Part shown: in pieces, positions 37,637 to 46,763 of the stretch
How the letters are laid out: each line of letters begins with the position of its first letter
How positions within the stretch are numbered: the stretch's first letter is position 1
Origin: Candidatus Hydrogenosomobacter endosymbioticus
GTDB lineage: Bacteria; Pseudomonadota; Alphaproteobacteria; Holosporales; GW7
Assembly: GCF_021654655.1 (NCBI RefSeq)
Contig: NZ_AP025225.1
Span: 186,001 to 250,000, forward strand
DNA: 64,000 nt
Direction: 5' to 3'
Notes under the pieces: model-generated
Told to the model about the DNA's origin: nothing
Database searches by the model: none
What the model saw: only the letters and a program-made list of their open reading frames with translations
Position numbers and translations under genes: made by a program

Positions 37637-39067
37637 TCAGAATTTGCTGGAATTTGCTGAGTAATTATCATGTCCTTTAACCATATTATAAGTCAACTGC
37701 ATACCCAACGGAATAGAATTCTGGAAATTTGCGCCTTGTTCAATAACTTCTGACATTGATCTCCCTTTCATACCGCGGAATTTTTCTAAAAGCGCAGAAG
37801 CATCCGCTTGTAGTTTTTGTTCCATAAGGTTCAACTCTTCTTCAGTAGGCTTTCGTCCATCAAATAGCGGCTTCGCATCTTCTCCAAGAAGAATCACATC
37901 CTTCGGTGAAATTTTTATCTGTTTTTTACTCTTTAATGGAACTATTGATTGATTAGAGGATAGACTTAGTGCACTGCCTACGGGCTCTTCAGCTTGATCT
38001 TGGATTAACATTTTGGAATTAGGATGCCCCTGCATCCCCGATGGAATTTGCTCTAGATCTTGTGGAGCGCCTTCCTCAACGAACTCAGCTAGCTGTTGTT
38101 GAGGCTGCCCATACTCACTCCCTATTCTACTCTGATTAGCCGACCTTTGGTTTTCCTGATTATCTTCTGGCAGAAACTCTTGCTCTTGCTGATGCTCACT
38201 CCCTATTCTACTCTGATTAGCCGACCTTTGGTTTTCCTGATTATCTTCTGGCAGAAACTCTTGCTCTTGCTGATGCTCACTCCCTATTCTACTCTGATTA
38301 GCCGACCCTTGGTTTTCCTGATTATCTTCTGGCAGAAACTCTTGCTCTTGCTGATGCATGCTTTGAATTTGCGCAACTGCAAAATCGCGAAGATTTTCTA
38401 TATCGGCTGGGTTTTTCTGTACATCTTCTATAATTTTTCTTAAAGCAGTAAGAAATTTCAAGTTCTCAGAGAACGTTGTATCTCTTTCTTTCTTGCTATA
38501 ATAGCCTCTTGCATCTTTAACCATAAGGGCTTTAATGTTTTTTAATTCAGAGGCGAGCCTATCTTTGCTGTACCCCATTATCTTTCCGGAAGCTACCTCA
38601 GATAAAAATCCCATTATACGGGCTATTTGTGGGTCGTAAGGATTTCTTTGTTCAATCTCACGATTTTCATTACGATTTTGAAAAAAGTTAACTAATTTTT
38701 CATTTCTTTCTTCGTATTGCTCTTCATTTCTTTCAAACAAATTTCTTATGTCTCTTTTGTTGCTTAAGTCCCGAGCTTGCTCAATTTTCTCAAGAAACCA
38801 TTTAATATTTTCTATGTTTCTTATGGCGTCTTCTCTTTTCTGCAACTTTGTAGCATCTGCGCGAACTTTACTAAGCGGGTAAATGTTCTTAGACTCCTGC
38901 ACCATAATAGCCCTGGTTTTTTTCGCCTCTTCATCGAACCATTCTTTGCTAGCCTTTCCTGCTCTTACATAATTCATAACTCTGTCGACATGTTGATCAA
39001 GATTGAATTCAGCGTTTGCGACGCCGCTAAAAAGTAAAAATAGAGATATATATCTTTTTATGTTCAT
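37637..39067 (-). CDS. secreted Q/E/N-rich protein with three 27-residue repeats
   Basis: 476 residues beginning with a signal peptide (MNIKRYISLFLLFSGVANA). The N-terminal 240 residues are helical and charged, with several KRE-rich stretches and a repeated theme of a basic helix with a K-x5-M/R-x-K pattern. Residues about 241-320 consist of three nearly identical 27-residue units (HQQEQEFLPEDNQENQ then SANQSRIGSE). The C-terminal half is Gln- and Glu-rich with a short conserved-looking end (GMKGRSMSEVIEQ). I recognise no domain. A strong terminator follows. The near-identity of the repeats at DNA level means they are recent and can change in number. Confidence 0.72.
   Translation of the reverse strand: MNIKRYISLFLLFSGVANAEFNLDQHVDRVMNYVRAGKASKEWFDEEAKKTRAIMVQESKNIYPLSKVRADATKLQKREDAIRNIENIKWFLEKIEQARDLSNKRDIRNLFERNEEQYEERNEKLVNFFQNRNENREIEQRNPYDPQIARIMGFLSEVASGKIMGYSKDRLASELKNIKALMVKDARGYYSKKERDTTFSENLKFLTALRKIIEDVQKNPADIENLRDFAVAQIQSMHQQEQEFLPEDNQENQGSANQSRIGSEHQQEQEFLPEDNQENQRSANQSRIGSEHQQEQEFLPEDNQENQRSANQSRIGSEYGQPQQQLAEFVEEGAPQDLEQIPSGMQGHPNSKMLIQDQAEEPVGSALSLSSNQSIVPLKSKKQIKISPKDVILLGEDAKPLFDGRKPTEEELNLMEQKLQADASALLEKFRGMKGRSMSEVIEQGANFQNSIPLGMQLTYNMVKGHDNYSANSSKF
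38117..38359. repeat. tandem repeat, 3 x 81 bp
   Basis: Three head-to-tail 81-bp units (38117-38197, 38198-38278, 38279-38359) within the secreted Q/E-rich gene, in frame and nearly identical; the only clear difference inside is one base changing Arg to Gly. The unit length is a multiple of three, so gain or loss of copies keeps the frame. Confidence 0.9.
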
Positions 39068-39280
39068 GACTTTTTTAGTTAATAAACCATTTTGTTATTA
39101 TACAATAAAAACCAGCTATTTTTCTTTAGATTTTCTTTAAAAAAATTTTTGTTGTTGATAACACAGTTATATTTCTATTAATTAGCAAAACCTTTGTTAA
39201 GATTTTTAGCAAACTATCAACATATCTAAAAATTTCATGTATCATTCGAGCACGCGTTCAATAAAATATAAGCAACAGGT

Positions 39281-40267
39281 ATGTTTTTGTCTGCCTACAG
39301 GTATATGTCTGTATCTCTTTTTTTGTGTGGGTATGCCTGTTTATTTGCGCCCGCTGGTGTAGCTGTCGCAGAGATTGTCGAAAGTCCTATGCGAGCTAGA
39401 CCAAGCGACAAAACTTCTATAGAGAGCGCAAACAGCAAGCACGGCTCGGGCTCGGCAGCGGACGAATCTAAAGACGTTGACTATATAGACTACCAAAAAA
39501 AACCTGAAGAGAATGAAGAAATACTGTTGTTAAAAAATAGAATACGCTCACTGGAAGAGATAGTAGACCATCTAAAAAATGATCTCGACCATATGAAAGG
39601 GTGCGTTGGTGTTTTGGGGCAGAATAGTCAGCAAGTTACAAAGCAGGATCAGACTAAGCAAAAAAGTCAAAACCGTCATAAAGACGCAGAAAGCGATATA
39701 AACCAAACGAGGCCAAAGCTGCCCGAACAATCTGTGAAAAGAAAAAACAAAACCAGCGCACCATCATATAATAAAACCTTAGATACGCGAGATTTAGATC
39801 AAAATACCGGGGCTAAAGAGACTTTAAAAGATATAGGCGATACACACATATTTGACGAAGCAATGGGAGCGCTAAAATCAGGAAAACCTGGAATAGCAAA
39901 ACAGCTATTTCTAAAAATATCTCAGAACGAAAACTCTTCCAACTACGCGCCATCCCTGTATTGGCTAGGACTTATATACCTCCATCAAGAAAAAAACAAT
40001 CGCGAGGCAGAAAAAATTCTGGCAAGCGCTTGTTCATATTTCACAGAAAAAATGTCCAAAAACCATTCCCTTTCTGACGGAGATAAATTCTATTATTTAT
40101 CTTCACTTTTAAAACTTGCTCAAGCATTCAAAAACGATGGGAAAAATGGAAACGCAAAGGTTGTATTGCAGCAACTTCTTTCTATAAAAAGTGTTAATAC
40201 TAAGGACAAGCGACTACCAGATATACTAAGGCGCGCTGGCATGATGCTTGATGCGATAGACAAATAG
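39281..40267 (+). CDS. CpoB/YbgF-like periplasmic TPR protein
   Basis: 328 residues with an N-terminal hydrophobic signal (SVSLFLCGYACLFAPAGVA), a short coiled coil at about 84-115 (EEILLLKNRIRSLEEIVDHL), a polar linker, and C-terminal TPR-like repeats from about 195 (EAMGALKSGKPGIAKQLFLK, YWLGLIYLHQEKNNREAE and KLAQAFKNDGKNGNAKVVL). This order is that of CpoB, which works with Tol-Pal to couple outer-membrane constriction to wall synthesis. The tol-pal genes, normally adjacent, are not here, so the name is tentative. ATG 39281 or 39305 may be the start. Confidence 0.7.
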   Translation: MFLSAYRYMSVSLFLCGYACLFAPAGVAVAEIVESPMRARPSDKTSIESANSKHGSGSAADESKDVDYIDYQKKPEENEEILLLKNRIRSLEEIVDHLKNDLDHMKGCVGVLGQNSQQVTKQDQTKQKSQNRHKDAESDINQTRPKLPEQSVKRKNKTSAPSYNKTLDTRDLDQNTGAKETLKDIGDTHIFDEAMGALKSGKPGIAKQLFLKISQNENSSNYAPSLYWLGLIYLHQEKNNREAEKILASACSYFTEKMSKNHSLSDGDKFYYLSSLLKLAQAFKNDGKNGNAKVVLQQLLSIKSVNTKDKRLPDILRRAGMMLDAIDK

Positions 40268-40368
40268 CATATACGTACGTGTGTCTGATTGTTTATGAGG
40301 TTACTGTTTCCAGTTTTTAAATAAGGCCTCTTTAAATTTTATTACGGTTTTTATATAATTGACATCGG

Positions 40369-40439
40369 TGGGGGATAGTTTAGCGGCAGAACATTCGGCT
40401 CTGGACCGAAGAACCTTGGTTCGAATCCAGGTCCCCCAG
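40369..40439 (+). tRNA. tRNA-Gln (CTG)
   Basis: Acceptor TGGGGGA pairs with TCCCCCA, so position 1 is U, as in tRNA-Gln. The anticodon stem TTCGG/CCGAA encloses CTCTGGA, anticodon CTG. T arm has TTCGAAT. No encoded CCA. A TATAAT at 40354-40359 lies just upstream as a likely -10. Confidence 0.95.
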
Positions 40440-40599
40440 TCTTTTTCTAGGCACAAAGCTGTAAAGCAACATTTTTATGTCAGACTGATTTAATATCCCG
40501 TCTCCTATCCCGACTCTCTTAGTTCAATTGTTTTTGCTATTTTCTTATGACTTTAGCATGGTTTATACTATACTCCTCGGGCTGCCTGCGCATAATGTA

Positions 40600-41844
40600 A
40601 TGTTTTTGGAATTGGTAATAGCATGGAGATATTTAAGGTCTAAAAATCAGGATGGTTTTATTTCTGTAATAGCGTGGTTCTCTTTTTTTGGGATATTTCT
40701 CGGAGTAGCTACTTTGATCATAGTCATGTCTGTAATGAATGGGTTTAAGCACGAGCTTTTATCGAGAGTTTTAGGCATAAGCAGCCATCTTACAGTCTAT
40801 AGCAACAACAAAAAATTCGATGACTATGAGCGGCTGCAGAAATTGCTATCCGATCTTCCAGACGTTGTCTCCACAAGCCCTCTTATAGAAAAGCAAGGAT
40901 TATTTATGTCTTCCGGCGGAGCTTGTGGTGGAATAATCCACGGTACGTTAAAAAAAGATTTCATCGAAAAAAAGATGATTTCAGAAAAGCTTATTCGAGG
41001 GAGTATGAATAATTTCGCGAACGACTCTCAGTCTGCCATGATTGGGAGCAAGCTCGCGAGAAAACTAGGACTAGAAATAGGCGGCCAAATTAGGATAATG
41101 TCCGCAGATATGAGCGCAACCGCGTTCGGCTTTATACCAAAAACCCGACACTTCACTGTAAGCGCGATATTCGAAAGCGGTATGTATGAATATGACAGCG
41201 CATTTGTGTTCATACCGCTGAAAAGTGCGCAAGAGTTTTTTGACCTTGGCAACTCAATCAGCGGTCTAGAGGTTTTTGTAAAAGATCCTTCAGACATGGA
41301 ATACACAAAACAAGAAATAACAAGAATAGTTAATCCTGTGAGATTTTTCGTACACGATTGGCAGCAAGCAAACTCAAGTATTTTTGGCGCTATTCAAGTG
41401 GAGAAAAATGTTATGTTTCTTATATTAACTCTTATAGTGCTTGTTGCTGTGTTCAATATAGTTTCTTGCCTTGTCATGCTAGTAAAAGACAAATCAAAAG
41501 ACATAGCAATACTGCGAACAATTGGAGCGACTCAAAATTCTATTTTGCGTATATTTATGTTTTCCGGAGCATATATTGGGGTTATAGGAACTATTTCTGG
41601 AGCAATTTCAGGTCTGTTATTTTCGTATAACATAGAAAAGATAAGAAAGATTATCGAGGGAGCGACAGGAACCAACCTGTTCAGAGAAGAGATATATTTT
41701 TTGTCTACCCTTCCTTCTCGAGTGGACGTTTTTCAAGCTCTTACAATTATACTGATGGCTCTTTTTTTCAGCGTGTTTGCCACTATATATCCTGCCAGAA
41801 AAGCCGCAAGGCTAAATCCCATAGAAGTACTGCGATATGAATAA
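40600..41844 (+). CDS. LolC/LolE-family lipoprotein-releasing ABC permease
   Basis: Inner-membrane permease subunit of the Lol system, which extracts lipoproteins for delivery to the outer membrane. The ATG at 40600 gives MFLELVIAWRYLRSKNQDGF, the family's usual beginning; the open frame upstream is not family-like. One N-terminal transmembrane helix with FGIFLGVATLIIVMSVMNGF is followed by a large periplasmic domain (about 45-255) and three C-terminal helices in an FtsX domain, ending ARKAARLNPIEVLRYE. The ATPase LolD is not adjacent. Many alphaproteobacteria have one permease forming a homodimer (LolF type), so this may be that version. Confidence 0.92.
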   Translation: MFLELVIAWRYLRSKNQDGFISVIAWFSFFGIFLGVATLIIVMSVMNGFKHELLSRVLGISSHLTVYSNNKKFDDYERLQKLLSDLPDVVSTSPLIEKQGLFMSSGGACGGIIHGTLKKDFIEKKMISEKLIRGSMNNFANDSQSAMIGSKLARKLGLEIGGQIRIMSADMSATAFGFIPKTRHFTVSAIFESGMYEYDSAFVFIPLKSAQEFFDLGNSISGLEVFVKDPSDMEYTKQEITRIVNPVRFFVHDWQQANSSIFGAIQVEKNVMFLILTLIVLVAVFNIVSCLVMLVKDKSKDIAILRTIGATQNSILRIFMFSGAYIGVIGTISGAISGLLFSYNIEKIRKIIEGATGTNLFREEIYFLSTLPSRVDVFQALTIILMALFFSVFATIYPARKAARLNPIEVLRYE

Positions 41845-41966
41845 AGAGATGACCCCTTTTCTTTTCTGAAATATTTGGAATACATGGATTAAAGTGACTA
41901 GTTTATATGAATAACATGTTAACGGGCCGCTTCTTTCATGAAGCAGCCATTATGCGCGCTGTGCTG

Positions 41967-42128
41967 TTATTTTTTTATGTCGCTATACACTTTTTCCGGA
42001 TCTTTTTTAGCATATTTATTTGCTATTTCATCTATAGATTTACCGGATTTAGATGCGTAAGTTGATAAGTGCGGTGCAAACACACAAACGCATCCCAAAA
42101 TGACAGCCGCCTTAATTTTATTAATCAT
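41967..42128 (-). CDS. 53-residue secreted peptide
   Basis: A short frame with a good ribosome-binding site (AGGAGGAAAAGAT before the ATG). The product begins MINKIKAAVILGCVCVFAP, a signal peptide with cleavage near YAS, then a mature part of about 28 residues (SGKSIDEIANKYAKKDPEKV). The leader, RBS and compact size look like a real gene. Function is unknown. It precedes nothing on the same strand closely; the lysine-rich secreted protein at 42190-42870 lies just upstream on the same strand, 61 bases before the start. Confidence 0.6.
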   Translation of the reverse strand: MINKIKAAVILGCVCVFAPHLSTYASKSGKSIDEIANKYAKKDPEKVYSDIKK

Positions 42129-42189
42129 ATCTTTTCCTCCTACTTACAATATTAATATTTAAATTTTTTTCATCACGATAAGCTTATTC

Positions 42190-42870
42190 TCAGATCTTCG
42201 ACGGTTTTTTATTTTTATTACCTTTATTTGCGCTGCCATGTTCAGCGTTTTGCTTTTTTCCCTTGCTTTTACTACCGTTTGAATTTTTTGGCTTTTCTTC
42301 GCCTTTTTTGTCTTTCTTTTTTTCGCTATTATCTTTACGCTTGTGGCCGGTCTTTGATCTCTCTGCCTTATTTTTATGATCATGTTTTTCTTTACTATTA
42401 CTATTTTGTCTACCGCCATTGCTTATATCGCTGTGAGCATTTTTCTCAGCTCCAACCTCTGTGTTTTGTAACTCTCGTCTCACGTTAGTATGCAGAGCTT
42501 TTTGATGCATTGCAGCGACCAAAGGTCTAACTTTATGAACGTTAGGGTTATCCTCGGAAGAAGACGCGTTATCTAAGCCGCTATCACTACCAGCGACTTC
42601 TATGCTGTTTGTACTTTTTTTGTGAGATCCGTGACTGCCCTTTTTTTTGCTTTTAGAACCAGTTCCCTGCTGAGTAGAGGAACTGTTTTGGCCGAAACTT
42701 GAGTCTGAAGAGAAAAATGGATCATTGTAACTCGAAGAGGAGGCGCCAGAAAAAGGGTCTGCGCTCGGATCAACACCTGCTCCGGTTGGCACATCATCTG
42801 CCATTACTGGCGTACCATATAAAGACATAACTGTAATACAGATTAATATAAATACTATCCGTTTCTCCAT
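42190..42870 (-). CDS. secreted Lys/Ser/Gly-rich low-complexity protein
   Basis: GGAG precedes the internal ATG at 42870, which gives MEKRIVFILICITVMSLYG, a clear signal peptide with cleavage near VMA. The mature protein has a Ser/Asp-rich first part (DPFSGASSSSYNDPFFSSD), a middle stretch with NVHKVRPLVAAMHQKALHTN that may be structured, and a strongly basic, lysine-rich tail (KKKDKKGEEKPKNSNG). No domain is recognised. A frame shadow on the same strand has no signal peptide. The likely location is outside the inner membrane. Confidence 0.68.
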   Translation of the reverse strand: MEKRIVFILICITVMSLYGTPVMADDVPTGAGVDPSADPFSGASSSSYNDPFFSSDSSFGQNSSSTQQGTGSKSKKKGSHGSHKKSTNSIEVAGSDSGLDNASSSEDNPNVHKVRPLVAAMHQKALHTNVRRELQNTEVGAEKNAHSDISNGGRQNSNSKEKHDHKNKAERSKTGHKRKDNSEKKKDKKGEEKPKNSNGSKSKGKKQNAEHGSANKGNKNKKPSKI

Positions 42871-43165
42871 TTTTTTCTCCATTCAAATTCGCGTGCTTCT
42901 AAAAACATAAAAGCTGACTAAGTGATAAAATTAAATTGTCTGTTTTATATGTTGCGTATAACGTTGCTTTTTTATACTATATCATTTAATATTTAATTAT
43001 TTATTTTATATAATGAAAAATACACGCCTATATACTGCTTAAAACAAAACAATTCCTGTTAACACAAATATAGCCGCATAACAAATAACATATAGGGAAT
43101 TTCCCGCATCCCTATGTTAACGTGCAGGAGTTTTGTATACTGTTTCTTCGACATAGTCAACATTA

Positions 43166-44122
43166 CTATATTTCATTATGATCTAACGCAAGATCAACAG
43201 AAAATCTCAAAAGCCCCGCCCATGCAACGCGTTTCTGTCCTGGAGATCGAAGCAAGTATGCCGGATGGTATATGGCAAATCCTTTTATCTTACGAGACAT
43301 ATGCCTGTTCGAGTATGCGAGAAATTTTCCTTGCAAAACACTTATCGCGGACGACTTACCCACAAGCGCCTTAAGAGCGACTCCTCCAACAAACACTATA
43401 ACTTCAGGATCTATTATGGCTATGTGCTTTTCTATAAAAGGCAAACACAAAGCTATTTCCGAGGATGTTGGCTGTCTGTTACCTGGCGGACGCCATGGAA
43501 TTATATTACTTACATAAAGAGAATCGCGCCTGATCCCTATAGATGCGAACATCTTGTCTAGAAGTTTTCCGCTCATCCCCACAAACGGTAAACCCTGCTT
43601 GTCCTCTTCAGCGCCAGGAGCTTCTCCTACCAGCATAATTTTGCTGTTAATATCTCCGGCTCCAAAGACCGTGCTAGAGGCGGTGTTCTTTATAGGGCAC
43701 CCTTCGAGTGCCATTAGCTCTTTTTGAAGAGCCAAAAGAGAGTCTTTTTTATTGATTTTATTGGCTGAATCAAAAGCGCCATCTCTAAACGTTCTACCTA
43801 AACTCTGCCCTTCTTCTCTCTCTTCTCGACATTCATAAACATATTCTTTCTTACTGCGTTCGATAAAAGAAGATCTCATACCGCAAGAATCTTCACACCG
43901 CTCATCAGCAGAAAGCCCCTCATCACTCTGTACCCCGCTCTTCACTAGAGGACATGAGCAAACAGTCTCATCTATCCCTAAATCACTGTGCAACAAGAAC
44001 AAACACGCAGCAGCTTCTTTTTTTTGCATAATAACAGGCGTTTTATCGCTGCACTCAATTATCGATCCGCACAGCGCAGAACTCTCAGGCAACACTGGTT
44101 TACTATACCACAGCATTTGCAA
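43166..44122 (-). CDS. family 4 uracil-DNA glycosylase
   Basis: Removes uracil from DNA, starting base-excision repair. The UDG domain is at about 138-318: active-site motif VGEAPGAEEDKQGLPFVG at 165-182, ASP-like NIIPWRPPGNRQP, and the second motif AIYHPAYLL near 285. A single cysteine (EGCPIK) remains at the usual iron-sulfur position in alphaproteobacterial versions. The first 135 residues form an extension rich in cysteine (about nine), which I do not recognise. Start at 44122 gives MQMLWYSKPVLPES; a later start is possible. murE lies just upstream on the same strand with a 48-base gap, so the two may be cotranscribed. Confidence 0.9.
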   Translation of the reverse strand: MQMLWYSKPVLPESSALCGSIIECSDKTPVIMQKKEAAACLFLLHSDLGIDETVCSCPLVKSGVQSDEGLSADERCEDSCGMRSSFIERSKKEYVYECREEREEGQSLGRTFRDGAFDSANKINKKDSLLALQKELMALEGCPIKNTASSTVFGAGDINSKIMLVGEAPGAEEDKQGLPFVGMSGKLLDKMFASIGIRRDSLYVSNIIPWRPPGNRQPTSSEIALCLPFIEKHIAIIDPEVIVFVGGVALKALVGKSSAISVLQGKFLAYSNRHMSRKIKGFAIYHPAYLLRSPGQKRVAWAGLLRFSVDLALDHNEI

Positions 44123-44170
44123 ATCTCAGATATCAGAAACCAAACATATATCATATTCTTTAGAAAAAAT

Positions 44171-46126
44171 TTATTTCCTTCTGCACGCTTCCGCAGCGCA
44201 CTTTGAGTCAGAAAACTTGACCGCAGAACCGCCAACTATTTGAAATTCCTCATGTCCTTTTCCTGCAATCAAAAGCACATCTCCAGCTCGAAGAGTTGAA
44301 ACCGCTTCCTCTATGGCAGCCCTTCTGCCAGCTATTTCTTTAACTACAGCAGACTTACTGGCCGCTACTCCTTTCATAATCTCCGCACGTATCGACGATG
44401 CATCTTCCGATCTCGGATTATCATCTGTAACAAAAACAAAATCGGAATGCTGAGACGCTATCTCCCCCATCAACATCCTTTTTGAAGGATCTCTGTCTCC
44501 GCCACACCCAAACACAACACAAATCTTAGCTCCGACTTTAATGGTCTCTCTAAGCTGAGCAAGAGCAGACCTAAGCGCCCCAGGAGTATGCGCATAGTCA
44601 ACAAATACAAGAGCTCCGTCAGATGTTCTAGCAACAAGTTCCATCCTGCCTCGAATATTAAAGAGCTCATTGATAACCCCGCGAGCGACCTCAATTCTTC
44701 CTCCACAAGCGACAAACGCGCCAATAGCGGCCGTAGCATTATCTAGCTGGAATTTACACGCCACCCCCTTAATTTTATCTATAAAAGATTCGCCAAAAAT
44801 ATTGAATCGCACAAAAGAGCTGTACTCGGACTCTTTTCCAATGGTATCTAGCTTTTCAATTGTTCCGCTCTCGTTAATAATTAAATCCCTATCGATTAAA
44901 TACTGCGACGATTGATGGGGCAGATCTAGCTCTTCCTTACCTACAGATTTCCCTATAGAAAAGTCTTCGCCCCCATCGACTCTGCTAATAACAGAATACG
45001 AAAGCCCAACTTCACCGCTGCTACCATTGGTTTTCTCTCCATATAAATGCATGTCTATACACTTTTTTGAGCACATCTCCGATATACGTTCTATATACGG
45101 AATATCTTTATGAATAAAGGCAAGTCCATGTGGCTTTACGTGGCGAGCAAACAACAACATTTTCGCTTCAAAATAATTACTCATGCTTTTGTGGTAATCC
45201 AAATGGTCTTGATGGAACGAAGAAAATATTCCAACGTCAGATTTGATTTTTCCGAGCCGCATCTGGTGGAGTCCATGGCTGGTCGCCTCCATGACAATAT
45301 TGCTAACCCCTTTTCTACCAAGTCCGCTAAGTATCTCATATAACGAAACAATACCTGGCATAGAAAAGCTGTGAGTTCCGCTCATAAGAAGTTGATCTAT
45401 ACCAATATTCCCACTCACACAATTTGCGGTCTGCACTCCAAGCGTTCCTATACTTGCCGCTCTTCTTCCGTCAGCCTTCCATAGTTTTCGAACGCACTCT
45501 GTTATCGAGGTTTTTCCATCCGTCCCAGTTATTGCGACTATTTTTTCAGGAATAGAGTCGTACAAGATATTGCATATCTCAGAGAGCGCGGCCCTGGCAT
45601 CTTTTACAAGAATTGTTTTATTTTTTAATTCCGCGCATGTAAAAATTTTATTTTTCTTGTTTAGAGCTCCGGCGCAGTTTTTGCTTTTAGTAAATTCCTC
45701 GGCAAAACCAACTTCTGGCCTTTCTGCACCAATACTTCTGTCAAAATTGCTACAAACATGATGAAATTTGCTGATTAACAAATCATTCGTACAACTGCTC
45801 GGCCTGCTTACCGCATAAAATTTAGATTCATGGAAGGCGCTTTCTGCTGGATCGCCTATACATTCCTTAGGCAAAGCCGATGGTTCAATAACAACAGCAA
45901 CCGCCCCCTTTGCCACCGCTTCGCATATAAAGTCGCCTCCATTAGACTGCGCACCAGAAACAGCGACGAAAACAAACTTCCCAACATGTTTATTTTGTAT
46001 TTTTCGAGAGTCGTCGACTACAAATCCAACATTAGCGCTGGCCAGACTTAAAGGGAGGTCGCCACAAAAAACCAAGCTTTCCTCGCGCAAACGCACAACA
46101 ATATCCGCAAGCGTTACGTAGCGCAC
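44171..46126 (-). CDS. murE: UDP-N-acetylmuramoyl-tripeptide synthetase, mDAP type, with insertions
   Basis: Mur ligase adding meso-diaminopimelate to UDP-MurNAc-L-Ala-D-Glu. The ATP motif is GTDGKTS at 201-207, the central domain has MEATSHGLHQMR, and DNPRSED at 569-575 carries the DNPR signature of mDAP-specific enzymes. At 651 residues it is about 150 longer than usual. The excess sits in two places: about 80 residues in the N-terminal domain (roughly 90-170, with several Cys and Lys) and about 50 in the central domain (roughly 365-440). The catalytic parts look intact. The start is GTG at 46126. A C8 run lies upstream at 46210-46217. Confidence 0.93.
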   Translation of the reverse strand: MRYVTLADIVVRLREESLVFCGDLPLSLASANVGFVVDDSRKIQNKHVGKFVFVAVSGAQSNGGDFICEAVAKGAVAVVIEPSALPKECIGDPAESAFHESKFYAVSRPSSCTNDLLISKFHHVCSNFDRSIGAERPEVGFAEEFTKSKNCAGALNKKNKIFTCAELKNKTILVKDARAALSEICNILYDSIPEKIVAITGTDGKTSITECVRKLWKADGRRAASIGTLGVQTANCVSGNIGIDQLLMSGTHSFSMPGIVSLYEILSGLGRKGVSNIVMEATSHGLHQMRLGKIKSDVGIFSSFHQDHLDYHKSMSNYFEAKMLLFARHVKPHGLAFIHKDIPYIERISEMCSKKCIDMHLYGEKTNGSSGEVGLSYSVISRVDGGEDFSIGKSVGKEELDLPHQSSQYLIDRDLIINESGTIEKLDTIGKESEYSSFVRFNIFGESFIDKIKGVACKFQLDNATAAIGAFVACGGRIEVARGVINELFNIRGRMELVARTSDGALVFVDYAHTPGALRSALAQLRETIKVGAKICVVFGCGGDRDPSKRMLMGEIASQHSDFVFVTDDNPRSEDASSIRAEIMKGVAASKSAVVKEIAGRRAAIEEAVSTLRAGDVLLIAGKGHEEFQIVGGSAVKFSDSKCAAEACRRK

Positions 46127-46349
46127 GAGCCAGACCGCGAATCCCGATATGAGATGTTACTACAGTATTATTGACGCGTTCAAGAGTCTTAAAACGTTAA
46201 AATACGCCTCCCCCCCCAGTCACGAAAAACTCATCAAAGAATATTAAAATTCGAGAATTTACAAAGCTCGAATTGCATACTGCAAATAGTGCTTCCTATA
46301 TAGAGGATCGAGCAAACATAATTTTTTTAAAAAGTCAATAATATTTCGC
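46127..46349. other. spacer between murE and the A/B locus
   Basis: AT-rich spacer with no gene seen. It includes a run of eight C (46210-46217), notable in this AT-rich DNA, and ends with the stop of the truncated A fragment. The promoter of murE must lie here. Confidence 0.5.
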
Positions 46350-46763
46350 TCAAAGCTCTAACGCATGAAGCAAAGCAACCGCTGCTCTCCAATGACTCGC
46401 ATCATCCTCAAATCTGCTGCAGTCACCAGATTCCGGGCAGTTGCAGTCAGGTCCGTTTTCCTTATCCTCGGCGAGCTGGGCCTGAAGAGATTTCACGTGG
46501 TTTGCGCATTTGCGGTATGCTTTTTCATAGAATTTAAGGCGCATTTCCAAGGGTTTACGCTGTTTGGCGGCGAAGATGCTCATCTTTTTGTTGGCCTTGT
46601 CGCCAGCGGCTGAGCGGATACCGCCCTCCACCGGCTGGTCAGCGTCCACTTCACCGGAAAAAAGTCCGCTCGACTGCGGGTATTTCTGCCTTTTCCGTGC
46701 GGTGCTCGATTTGACTTGACGAGACGTCTTGCCGCGAGACTGAGTGTGCGATGCCGACCTCAT
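46350..46763 (-). pseudogene. truncated A-gene fragment lacking its signal peptide
   Basis: Read leftward, this fragment encodes MRSASHTQSRGKTSRQ onward, nearly identical to residues about 38-168 of gene A (47913-48935), up to DDASHWRAAVA, then diverges to LLHALEL and stops. It has no signal peptide and no ribosome-binding site: the sequence joins directly to the 3' end of gene B through GCGGTCCGTACAGATGAGGT. The frame is intact, which is unusual for decayed DNA and suits a stored donor segment or a recent truncation. It is in the same orientation as A and B. Confidence 0.8.

Noticed and set aside
38117-38359. CRISPR array
   Set aside because: Units are contiguous 81-bp coding repeats without spacers.
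41935-41970. Hairpin GGCCGCTTC...GAAGCAGCC as terminator
   Set aside because: Stem has a mismatch and no T-run follows directly on either strand; left out as a feature.
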